Source: Flavobacterium sp. (GTDB taxonomy: Bacteria; Bacteroidota; Bacteroidia; Flavobacteriales; Flavobacteriaceae). Taken from it: a stretch of DNA of 5,816 nt. Each line of letters opens with the position of its first letter. The stretch's first letter is position 1. Made by a program: the position numbers and the translations under genes. Location: the NCBI GenBank assembly GCA_024709705.1, contig JANJWE010000133.1:1-5816 (forward strand), given 5' to 3'. The notes under the pieces are model-generated. The model ran no database searches, had not been told where the DNA came from, and worked only from the letters and a program-made list of their open reading frames with translations. Positions 1-5,728 of this stretch are shown in pieces.

Positions 1-264
1 CGTATTGGTATCTTTTACTTGTACGTAGGTAACTCCATTTACAATTTTACTTGGAAATGTATCACATACAACGACCGAAGCACCAAAATCTAAAGCTTTA
101 TCAATAAAATCATGTCCATTTGACTGAGTTCCTCTAATGGCAACAAAAACATCATTCAAACTAATCTTTCTGGAATCGAATTCAATTTTTTCAATAGAAA
201 GCTCTGTTGAACCAATTACTGCTTCAATATTTACTTTGTATAATATGTCTTTTAAAATTTTCAC
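1..264 (-). CDS. murE: MurE, UDP-N-acetylmuramoyl-tripeptide synthetase (N-terminal part, runs off left edge)
   Basis: This is the first 88 codons of a Mur ligase; the rest lies beyond the left edge. MurE is a cytoplasmic ATP-dependent enzyme that adds the third stem-peptide residue (meso-diaminopimelate in most Gram-negative bacteria) to UDP-MurNAc-L-Ala-D-Glu. Seen here is the N-terminal UDP-substrate-binding domain: FDSRKI at residues 29-34, then DVFVAIRG at 38-45, NGHDFIDKA at 49-57 and GASVVV at 61-66. This is the usual DSR...FVA..G...DGH.F...A...GA pattern of the family. The ATP-binding GKT loop and catalytic domain are not in the window, so third-residue specificity cannot be judged. 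The start is a GTG at 264-262 that overlaps the ftsI stop as GTGA, which implies translational coupling. Its place directly after ftsI is the normal dcw order and favours MurE over MurF or MurD. Confidence 0.93.
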   Translation of the reverse strand, partial: MKILKDILYKVNIEAVIGSTELSIEKIEFDSRKISLNDVFVAIRGTQSNGHDFIDKALDFGASVVVCDTFPSKIVNGVTYVQVKDTNT

Positions 265-2255
265 GATAATTCCAATACTATTATTTTGTTTTTTTGAATA
301 GATTCCCCCGGTTGAATCGATTGATTTTTTACTTTCCCCGAACCTTTCACTATTACTTTCAATTTTAAATTTTCCAGAAGAGCAACAGCGTCCATACCCG
401 GCATACCTTTTACGTTTGGAATGGCTTTTGGAGCCGAATTTAATTGGGTATAAAATGAGTTAAAACTCTCTTCTTGCATTTTCAATTCTTTCCCTAGTTC
501 TTTTACTTCATTTGTTGAAGGAACATCTGTGAAAACCTTTTGAGCAATTCTTTTAAATACAGGACCGGAAACATCGGCTCCATAGTATCCTTTTGATTTA
601 CTAGGCTTGTGTACTACAACGATGCAAGAATATTTGGGATTATCGGCTGGGAAATACCCCACAAAAGAAGAAGCATAATACATGTTTTCTTTGTCGGCAT
701 AGTTCATTTGTACCGTTCCTGTTTTTCCTGCCATAGAAAACTCTTTGGAATACAATTTAGAACCCGTCCCTTTTTTGACAACATTTTCCAAAACTGCTCT
801 AATTTTAATTAGAGTTTCATCTGAAGCAATTTTTGGATTTATTACTTCTGGTTCAAACTTCTTTATGGTTTTATTCCACTCTTTAACTTCTTGAACAAAG
901 TAAGGCTTAACCATTACGCCATTATTTGCCACAGCATTATACAAGGTTAAGGTTTGTAAGGGCGTAAGAGAAACACTGTACCCATAGGCCATCCAAGGTA
1001 ATGTGGTTCCGTACCAATTTTTATCTCCGGGTTGCGGAATTTTGGGGTTTCCTTCTCCTTTGATTTGCAAACCCAGAGGTTGATTTAACTTTAACCTATT
1101 GATATGATCCACAAATTTCTTGGGGTTATTTTTGTAATTGTTGTAGACCGCCTGAACCAAAACCGTATTAGACGAAACTTCAAAACCTCTACCCAAACTT
1201 ATCTTTCCATAGCCTCCTTTTTTGGAGTCTCTAACTTTTCGGTTGTAATATGAAATTTCGCCCCCATGCGAATCATAAACTGTATTGGTATCGGCCAATT
1301 TATCTTCAAAAAGTGCAATAAGATCTATTAATTTGAATGTAGAACCGGGCTCATGGGATTCTGAGACCGCATAATTCACTCTTTCCGTATACTCCCCTTT
1401 TTCATTCCTTCCTAAATTGGCAATAGCTTTTACTTGTCCGGTTTTGGTTTCCATAACCACTACACAACCATGATCGGCTTCATAGTATTCCAATTGCTTT
1501 AAAAGAGCATGATGTGCAATATCCTGAATGTAAACGTCCAAAGTTGAAATGACATCATATCCATCTTGAGGCTCCACTTCATTTTCATCTCTGAGAGGTT
1601 TCCATTGTCCTTTAGCCATTTTTTGCATCAAACGTTTTCCGTCTTTACCATTTAGATAATCTTTGAAAGCCCATTCAATTCCTTTTCCATCGGGTTCGCC
1701 GTTTGGTTTAATTCTTTCATAACCTATCGTTCTTTCGGCAACCAAACCTATTGGATGTTCTCTAATGGTTTTTTGCTCCGTAATAATTCCACCTTTATAC
1801 ATCCCTTTATTAAAAAGCGGAAAACTTTTAATTTTCATATAATGGGTGTAACTTAAATTACGAGCTACCAAATAATAGCGATTTTTTGTAGATCGGGCTT
1901 TGATTAATTCTGATTTATAAAACTGTGAAGGCTTACCTAATAGCTTTGCTAGCGAATCGGCTAAGGGCTGCAAATTGGCTTCAAAATCTTCTTTTTTAGG
2001 TGCTACAGCATCAAAACGAATCTTATAACTGGGTATCGATGTAGCTAAAAGACTTCCGTCTGAGGAATAAATATTACCTTTATTAGCCGGAATAACATGA
2101 TTTTTTACACTGCGTTCTTTGGCTAATTCTCGATAATACTCCCCTTCTACCCATTGAATATTTGTAAGTTTAACGGCGATTCCAACTGCCATTAAAAACA
2201 ACACAAATGCAATGAGATAAATGCGATATGAAATATGTTTATCCTCTACGGCCAT
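261..2255 (-). CDS. ftsI: FtsI/PBP3-type septal peptidoglycan transpeptidase with C-terminal PASTA domain
   Basis: This is a 664-residue class B penicillin-binding protein, the D,D-transpeptidase that cross-links septal peptidoglycan with its SEDS partner FtsW. Residues 1-9 are a short cytoplasmic tail and about 11-30 form one membrane-spanning helix, with the rest periplasmic. The pedestal (dimerisation) region begins with KGNIYSSDGSLLATS (59-73), the equivalent of the RG.I.DRNG..LA motif. The three catalytic motifs are present: STFK at 305-308 with nucleophile S305, SSN at 361-363, and KTGT at 511-514. Residues about 611-664 (IPNVKGM...) form one PASTA domain, a muropeptide- and beta-lactam-related fold usual in Bacteroidota and Gram-positive FtsI/SpoVD-type proteins but absent from E. 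coli FtsI. The start ATG overlaps the end of ftsL by 10 nt, and the TGA stop overlaps the murE GTG. No truncation or missing catalytic residue is seen. Confidence 0.96.
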   Translation of the reverse strand: MAVEDKHISYRIYLIAFVLFLMAVGIAVKLTNIQWVEGEYYRELAKERSVKNHVIPANKGNIYSSDGSLLATSIPSYKIRFDAVAPKKEDFEANLQPLADSLAKLLGKPSQFYKSELIKARSTKNRYYLVARNLSYTHYMKIKSFPLFNKGMYKGGIITEQKTIREHPIGLVAERTIGYERIKPNGEPDGKGIEWAFKDYLNGKDGKRLMQKMAKGQWKPLRDENEVEPQDGYDVISTLDVYIQDIAHHALLKQLEYYEADHGCVVVMETKTGQVKAIANLGRNEKGEYTERVNYAVSESHEPGSTFKLIDLIALFEDKLADTNTVYDSHGGEISYYNRKVRDSKKGGYGKISLGRGFEVSSNTVLVQAVYNNYKNNPKKFVDHINRLKLNQPLGLQIKGEGNPKIPQPGDKNWYGTTLPWMAYGYSVSLTPLQTLTLYNAVANNGVMVKPYFVQEVKEWNKTIKKFEPEVINPKIASDETLIKIRAVLENVVKKGTGSKLYSKEFSMAGKTGTVQMNYADKENMYYASSFVGYFPADNPKYSCIVVVHKPSKSKGYYGADVSGPVFKRIAQKVFTDVPSTNEVKELGKELKMQEESFNSFYTQLNSAPKAIPNVKGMPGMDAVALLENLKLKVIVKGSGKVKNQSIQPGESIQKNKIIVLELS

Positions 2256-2596
2256 ATTTTATCTAAAACTGATTTTTCTTTTGTTTTTACTACTTTTATT
2301 TTAGTGGGTGGAACAGATGATGGTCCAATTTGTCGTACCTCCATTTTTTTTGAAATAGTACTTTCCATTTTTAATTTCATCAATTCCGATCTTCTGTCTA
2401 CAAATTCAGATCTTAATTCTTTAACCTCTTTATTCAATTCAACAATTTGAAAAACTTTTTTTTCATACCAATGAATATTGGCAATCATTATCATGGCTAA
2501 AAAAATCAAAAAAATGATAAACTTCCAGTTCTTGACCGCATCTTCATTTACCAGGAATCTGGCTTTTAAAATGGCGTATAATCCTCCTGTTTTCAT
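2246..2596 (-). CDS. ftsL: FtsL-like cell division protein
   Basis: This small 116-residue bitopic membrane protein has the topology of FtsL: a basic cytoplasmic N-terminus (1-23), one hydrophobic helix at about 24-41 (WKFIIFLIFLAMIMIANI), and a charged helical stretch at about 44-82 (EKKVFQIVELNKEVKELRSEF...) likely to form a coiled coil. A proline-containing lysine-rich tail follows. FtsL pairs with FtsB/DivIC and helps activate FtsWI at the septum. Sequence conservation in this family is very low, so the call rests on topology, length and position between rsmH and ftsI, where the Bacteroidota FtsL-like family always sits. The ATG overlaps the rsmH stop as ATGA, and the TAG stop lies inside the first codons of ftsI. 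The gene could also be listed as a hypothetical protein in automated annotation. Confidence 0.88.
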   Translation of the reverse strand: MKTGGLYAILKARFLVNEDAVKNWKFIIFLIFLAMIMIANIHWYEKKVFQIVELNKEVKELRSEFVDRRSELMKLKMESTISKKMEVRQIGPSSVPPTKIKVVKTKEKSVLDKIWP

Positions 2597-3501
2597 TTTT
2601 TTTCTGCAATTCTGAGTTTAGCACTACGTGCTCTGTTATTCACCTTTATTTCCTGATCTGCTGGAACAATAAGCTTACCTATAGGCGTTAGGGGTACCGT
2701 AAAACGACCAAAAAAATCACGTTCCGGCTCACCTTCAAACAATCCGTTTTTGAAAAATCGTTTAACCAATCTATCTTCAAGAGAATGATAGGAAATTACA
2801 CTCAGCCTGCCTCCCGGTTTTAAAATTTCCAGCGATTGCTCCAAAAATTCTTTGAGCACTTGAATTTCTTCATTTACTTCAATTCGAATAGCTTGATAAA
2901 TCTGAGCTAAAATTTTATGACTCTTATGTGAAGGTAGGAATCGGGATAATATCTGCTTCAATTGTTCCGTATTTCGAATAGCCGTTTCTTTTCGTGCCAG
3001 TACAATAGTATTAGCAATTGCCGCCGCATTGTTTAATTCGCCATACTCTGAAAATATTTTTCTTAAATCTCCTTCTTCATATTCATTAATAACCGTATAG
3101 GCATTTAAAACCGCATTTTGATTCATTCTCATATCCAAACCCGCATCAAATCGGGTTGAAAAACCTCGCTCCGGCACATCAAATTGATGTGAAGAAACCC
3201 CTAAGTCGGCCAAAATGCCATCTACATTCTTAACTCCATGAAATCTCAAAAATCGCTTGATATATCTAAAATTCTCAGGTATTAGCACAAATCGTTCGTC
3301 CGATAAAGAATTGGCAGCCGCATCCTGATCTTGATCAAAGGCATAAAGCCTGCCTTTTTCACTTAGGCGTGATAAAATTTCTTTGGAATGTCCTCCCCCA
3401 CCAAAAGTTACATCTACATAAACCCCATCCGGATTGATATTCAACCCCGAAACCGACTCGTGTAATAAAACCGGATTATGATATTCCATTTCCATCTTCA
3501 T
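2593..3501 (-). CDS. rsmH: RsmH (MraW), 16S rRNA (cytosine(1402)-N(4))-methyltransferase
   Basis: RsmH is an S-adenosylmethionine-dependent methyltransferase that modifies N4 of C1402 in the ribosomal P site of 16S rRNA. With the start used here the protein has 302 residues, close to the family norm of about 300. Visible motifs are HNPVLLHESV near the N-terminus (8-17), the SAM loop DVTFGGGGHS (30-39), DLGVSSHQFD (99-108), SYHSLEDRLVKRFF (237-250) and the C-terminal NNRARSAKLRIAEK (288-301). All are hallmarks of RsmH/MraW. There are three in-frame ATGs at 3501, 3495 and 3489. Homologues usually start one or two residues before YHNPVLL, so 3489 (298 residues) may be the real start. Either choice lies inside the end of mraZ, giving a 26 or 14 nt overlap and probable translational coupling. 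The TGA stop is shared with the ftsL ATG. Confidence 0.96.
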   Translation of the reverse strand: MKMEMEYHNPVLLHESVSGLNINPDGVYVDVTFGGGGHSKEILSRLSEKGRLYAFDQDQDAAANSLSDERFVLIPENFRYIKRFLRFHGVKNVDGILADLGVSSHQFDVPERGFSTRFDAGLDMRMNQNAVLNAYTVINEYEEGDLRKIFSEYGELNNAAAIANTIVLARKETAIRNTEQLKQILSRFLPSHKSHKILAQIYQAIRIEVNEEIQVLKEFLEQSLEILKPGGRLSVISYHSLEDRLVKRFFKNGLFEGEPERDFFGRFTVPLTPIGKLIVPADQEIKVNNRARSAKLRIAEKK

Positions 3502-3949
3502 TTATATTTCCCATTACTTCTTCTGCCAAGTCTGCAAAATCTACCGTAGCATCATCTATAGCTTTTTCATACAACCCTTTATCCCAGATTTCAACAATAC
3601 TCACCCCGGAAGAAAGCACTATATCTTTTTCAATAGAAGCAAAAGCAACCAGATCTTTCGGAATTAACATTCTTCCCAAATTATCTATTTCTACCACTTT
3701 CACTCCCGCTGTAAATCTTCTAATAAAATCGTTATTCTTCTTTACAAAGCGGTTTAACTTATTCACTTTTGCCATTACTAAATTCCACTCAGCCATAGGA
3801 TACAACTCCAAGCAAGGCTGAAAAACGGAACGCTTTAATACAAAACCATCCTGCAAAGAAGCTGCTAATTGCTTCTTTAGCGGAGCCGGCAAAAGCAATC
3901 TTCCTTTTGCGTCTACTTTACATTCGTATGTTCCAATAATGGTACTCAA
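3476..3949 (-). CDS. mraZ: MraZ, transcriptional regulator of the dcw cluster (TTG start)
   Basis: MraZ is a ring-forming DNA-binding protein of the SpoVT/AbrB fold, known in E. coli to repress its own dcw operon. It has two tandem half-domains. In the 157-residue form chosen here the first carries GTYECKVDAKGRLLLPAPLK (6-25) and the second VEIDNLGRMLIPKDL (86-100), both with the D-x-x-G-R signature (D13/R17 and D89/R93). The frame is open further up, to an ATG at 4009 with another at 3991, but the family begins near STIIGTYECK, which makes the TTG at 3949 the natural start. The Bacteroidota-type -7 element at 3977-3984 lies downstream of both ATGs, so a transcript from it could only use the TTG. 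The gene is first in the operon and its tail overlaps rsmH. Four GTGG boxes upstream suggest autoregulation. Confidence 0.93.
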   Translation of the reverse strand: MSTIIGTYECKVDAKGRLLLPAPLKKQLAASLQDGFVLKRSVFQPCLELYPMAEWNLVMAKVNKLNRFVKKNNDFIRRFTAGVKVVEIDNLGRMLIPKDLVAFASIEKDIVLSSGVSIVEIWDKGLYEKAIDDATVDFADLAEEVMGNINEDGNGIS

Positions 3950-3976
3950 TGCTTTAGCTTTTATATGGTTTGATAG

Positions 3977-3984
3977 CAAATATA
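3977..3984 (-). promoter_or_regulatory. Predicted -7 element of the mraZ/dcw operon promoter
   Basis: Read on the minus strand this is TATATTTG, a full match to the TAnnTTTG -7 consensus of the Bacteroidota primary sigma factor. Transcription would begin about 5-8 nt further on (near 3970), leaving a leader of about 20 nt before the TTG start of mraZ. There is no good TTG-type -33 element at the usual 17-21 nt spacing. That place (about 4003-4009) is occupied by a GTGG box, so a bound MraZ ring would cover it. The placement is inferred from consensus only. Confidence 0.7.
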
Positions 3985-3990
3985 AAAACA

Positions 3991-4043
3991 TTTTACCACA
4001 TTTTACCACAAATTCCCACTTTGTTAATAAGTTTTACCACTTT
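3991..4043 (-). promoter_or_regulatory. Probable MraZ operator: four direct GTGG boxes
   Basis: On the minus strand four direct repeats are seen: AAAGTGGTAAAA (4043-4032), AAAGTGGGAATT (4022-4011), TTTGTGGTAAAA (4012-4001) and AATGTGGTAAAA (4002-3991). The GTGG cores begin at 4040, 4019, 4009 and 3999, so the spacings are 21, 10 and 10 bp, all about whole helical turns on one DNA face. MraZ in E. coli binds TGGGN repeats of 10 bp period and in mollicutes AAAGTGG-type repeats, and both patterns fit. The array sits just upstream of the -7 element of mraZ, across the expected -33 position. Binding by MraZ, and hence autorepression, is inferred. Confidence 0.8.
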
Positions 4044-4121
4044 AACAATCAATTGATTAAATACAATGGATTTGGAAAAGAAAGAATCTGTCAAAAACAT
4101 TTAAAGCCTAATAAAAATCCT

Positions 4122-4138
4122 CGTAAATAAAATTTACG
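4122..4138. repeat. Inverted repeat CGTAAAT-AAA-ATTTACG
   Basis: A perfect 7-bp inverted repeat with a 3-nt centre. It occupies the spacer just upstream of a TAAATTTG sequence (4141-4148) that itself matches TAnnTTTG. It could be a dimeric regulator site or a small hairpin, and no function is established. Confidence 0.45.
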
Positions 4139-4144
4139 GATAAA

Positions 4145-4167
4145 TTTGAATGAAAAAAACATTCAAA
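4145..4167. repeat. Inverted repeat TTTGAATG-(A)7-CATTCAAA
   Basis: A perfect 8-bp inverted repeat around seven adenines, starting six bases after the preceding inverted repeat. Its left arm overlaps a TAAATTTG sequence (4141-4148) that could be a weak or alternative plus-strand promoter element. It may be an operator or may form a leader hairpin. It lacks a following T-run on the plus strand, so a plus-strand terminator is unlikely. Confidence 0.45.
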
Positions 4168-4274
4168 AACAGCTTCCAAAAACTAATTTAAATTTCAACT
4201 CATTTGGTTTTCTTTATTTCTTGAAAACAATTTCAAATAAAAATGGGAAAGCTTTATTTTTACATATAAAATCA

Positions 4275-4282
4275 TATATTTG
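4275..4282 (+). promoter_or_regulatory. Predicted -7 element for the alpha/beta-hydrolase gene
   Basis: TATATTTG is a full match to the Bacteroidota TAnnTTTG element and is identical to the one in front of mraZ. The -33 position about 19 nt upstream reads only TTT (4253-4255), a weak match. Transcription would begin near 4288, giving a leader of about 20 nt before the ATG at 4308. This also argues that reading frame upstream of 4308 is not translated. Confidence 0.6.
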
Positions 4283-4307
4283 TGAGGAATTGAAAGCGAG
4301 TTTTTTG

Positions 4308-5072
4308 ATGGAAAATCACTTTAAAAAAGAAGGTAAATACAGTTATTTTGAATCTGGCGAAGGTACTCCTATCATAGTCTTACACTGATTGATGGGAGGG
4401 TTAAGTAACTTTGGCGGAATGGCGGAATTTTTTCCAAAACACGGCTACAAAGTGGTTATACCCGAACTGCCATTATATACACAAAACATTTTAAAAACCA
4501 ACGTTAAAGCTTTTTCAAAGTACGTTAAAGACTTTATTACATTTAAAGGATTTGAGAAAGTTATTTTAGTTGGCAACTCCTTAGGAGGTCATGTGGCACT
4601 TTATCACACTAAAATGTATCCCGAGAAGGTAATGGCTATGATATTGACCGGTAGCTCCGGACTATACGAAAGTGCTATGGGTGACTCCTATCCGAAGAGA
4701 GGTGATTATGAGTATATCAAACAAAAGACACAAGGGGTTTTTTACAACCCCGAAATTGCCACAAAAGAGGTAGTTGATGAAGTTTTTGCGATTGTAAATG
4801 ACCGAATTAAAGTGATTAAAACACTTACTATTGCCAAAAGTGCAATTCGTCATAATATGGCAAAAGATTTACCTAAGATGACCACCCCTACTTGTTTGAT
4901 TTGGGGAAAAAATGATAAAGTTACACCTCCTGAGGTAGCCGAGGAATTCCATAGACTTTTACCTAACTCAAGTTTGTATTGGATAGACCAATGCGGCCAT
5001 GCAGCCATGATGGAGCACCCTGACGAGTTTAACCGAATTGTTCTGGAATGGCTTCAAAATAATCAATTATAA
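4308..5072 (+). pseudogene. Alpha/beta-fold hydrolase interrupted by an in-frame TGA at codon 27
   Basis: From the ATG at 4308 (MENHFKKEGKYSYFESGEG...) to the TAA at 5070-5072 there are 254 codons in one frame, the normal size of a single-domain alpha/beta hydrolase. Codon 27 (4386-4388) is TGA, between IIVLH and LMGGLSNF. The family has glycine here, in the HG motif of the oxyanion hole, so one G-to-T change from GGA explains it. Everything downstream is intact: nucleophile elbow GNSLGG (89-94, S91), acid D203 in WGKND, and H231 in QCGHAAM. The substrate is unknown; the family includes esterases, lipases and C-C hydrolases. A TTG at 4389 and an ATG at 4392 follow the stop directly, so restarted translation could give about 226 residues, without the first strand and HG motif. 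A recent nonsense mutation or a base-call error are the likeliest causes. The gene is probably monocistronic or read with engB. Confidence 0.82.
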
Positions 5073-5097
5073 AAGTCCGATTTGGACTTTTTTTATT
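5071..5097 (+). terminator. Hairpin terminator after the hydrolase gene
   Basis: AAAAGTCC (5071-5078), loop GATTT, GGACTTTT (5084-5091), then a T-rich run. The 8-bp stem overlaps the hydrolase stop codon and ends 16 nt before the engB ATG. It has the form of a Rho-independent terminator with a modest stem (three G-C pairs), so some read-through into engB is plausible. Confidence 0.7.
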
Positions 5098-5107
5098 CTT
5101 TTTATTT

Positions 5108-5728
5108 ATGAAAATAAACACCGCCGAATTTATAATTAGCAATTCAGATGTGGCCAAATGCCCCAAAGAATTACTTCCTGAATATGCCTTCATAGGCAGA
5201 TCAAATGTGGGTAAATCTTCACTCATAAACATGCTAACCAACCACAAAAATCTGGCAAAAACCTCATCAAAACCAGGTAAAACACAATTAATAAATCATT
5301 TTAAAATAAATAGCAATTGGTTTTTGGTTGATTTACCCGGATATGGATATGCTAAAGTTTCCAAAAAAACAAAAGAAACCTTTCAGAAGTTCATAACCGA
5401 TTATTTTGAAAAAAGAGAGCAATTGGTTTGTGCTTTTGTATTAATTGACATTCGGTTAGAGGCCCAAAAAATCGACTTGGAATTTATCAATTATTTAGGG
5501 GAAACCGAAGTCCCTTTTTGTTTGATTTTCACCAAATCGGATAAAATTGGAAAAACTAAAGTAGACTCCCAAATAGCAGCCTACCGAAAACAAGTTTTGG
5601 CACGAGGCTGGGAAGAAATGCCGCAACATTTTGTAACCTCATCAACAGAGCAAACTGGCAAAGATGAACTGCTCTCATACATTGACCGGGTAAATCAAGA
5701 AATCTTCAAAAACAACTCGGGATTTTAG
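5108..5728 (+). CDS. engB: EngB (YihA/YsxC), ribosome-biogenesis GTP-binding protein
   Basis: EngB is a cytoplasmic, usually essential TRAFAC-class GTPase that acts in late assembly of the 50S ribosomal subunit. The 206-residue protein has the usual length and all G motifs in order: G1 GRSNVGKSS (30-38), a G2 threonine in KPGKTQ (56-61, T59), G3 DLPGYGYA (75-82), G4 TKSDK (142-146) and G5 TSST (177-180). The lead-in EYAFIGRSNVGKSSLIN is diagnostic of EngB within the Era/EngB group. The ATG at 5108 gives the standard N-terminus (MKINTAEFIISN...). No TAnnTTTG element is seen between 4900 and 5107, and a hairpin terminator lies just ahead, so the gene may depend on read-through from the hydrolase promoter or on a promoter I cannot recognise. 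The TAG stop overlaps the end of the convergent gene by 4 nt. Confidence 0.96.
   Translation: MKINTAEFIISNSDVAKCPKELLPEYAFIGRSNVGKSSLINMLTNHKNLAKTSSKPGKTQLINHFKINSNWFLVDLPGYGYAKVSKKTKETFQKFITDYFEKREQLVCAFVLIDIRLEAQKIDLEFINYLGETEVPFCLIFTKSDKIGKTKVDSQIAAYRKQVLARGWEEMPQHFVTSSTEQTGKDELLSYIDRVNQEIFKNNSGF

Larger units (their letters stand above)
3950..4307. other. Divergent intergenic region between mraZ and the hydrolase gene
   Basis: About 360 bp of very AT-rich DNA separates two divergently read genes. It holds the mraZ promoter and MraZ box array on the left, two adjacent inverted repeats in the middle (4122-4138 and 4145-4167), and the predicted hydrolase promoter on the right. From 4168 to about 4250 I see nothing beyond AT-rich sequence. 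Open frames cross parts of this region on both strands, but none resembles a protein family, and they overlap the promoter elements. No tRNA or riboswitch pattern was recognised. Confidence 0.75.

Noticed and set aside
609..812. Plus-strand open frame of 67 codons inside ftsI.
   Set aside because: It is a shadow opposite the conserved KTG region of ftsI, with no family resemblance.
2235..2450. Plus-strand open frame of 71 codons over the ftsL/ftsI junction.
   Set aside because: It is antisense to two supported genes; its hydrophobic look reflects the complement of AT-rich codons.
3939..4130. Plus-strand open frame of 63 codons over the mraZ start and upstream region.
   Set aside because: It runs across the MraZ box array and promoter, with no recognisable protein features.
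4146..4307. Open frame continuing 54 codons upstream of the hydrolase ATG (TTG at 4146).
   Set aside because: The added segment is AT-driven, resembles no family N-terminus, and overlaps the predicted -7 element at 4275-4282. The ATG at 4308 gives the usual family start.
4386..4388. UGA read as glycine (as in Gracilibacteria/SR1) or as selenocysteine.
   Set aside because: UGA ends ftsI and rsmH at family-typical lengths in the same window, and the gene content is Bacteroidota. The expected residue is Gly, not Cys, and no selenocysteine-type hairpin was recognised after the codon.
4662..4853. Minus-strand open frame of 63 codons inside the hydrolase gene.
   Set aside because: It is antisense to well-conserved hydrolase sequence and has no homology signal.
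5029..5247. Minus-strand open frame of 72 codons over the hydrolase end and engB start.
   Set aside because: It crosses the terminator and the engB G1 motif on the opposite strand and is best read as a shadow.
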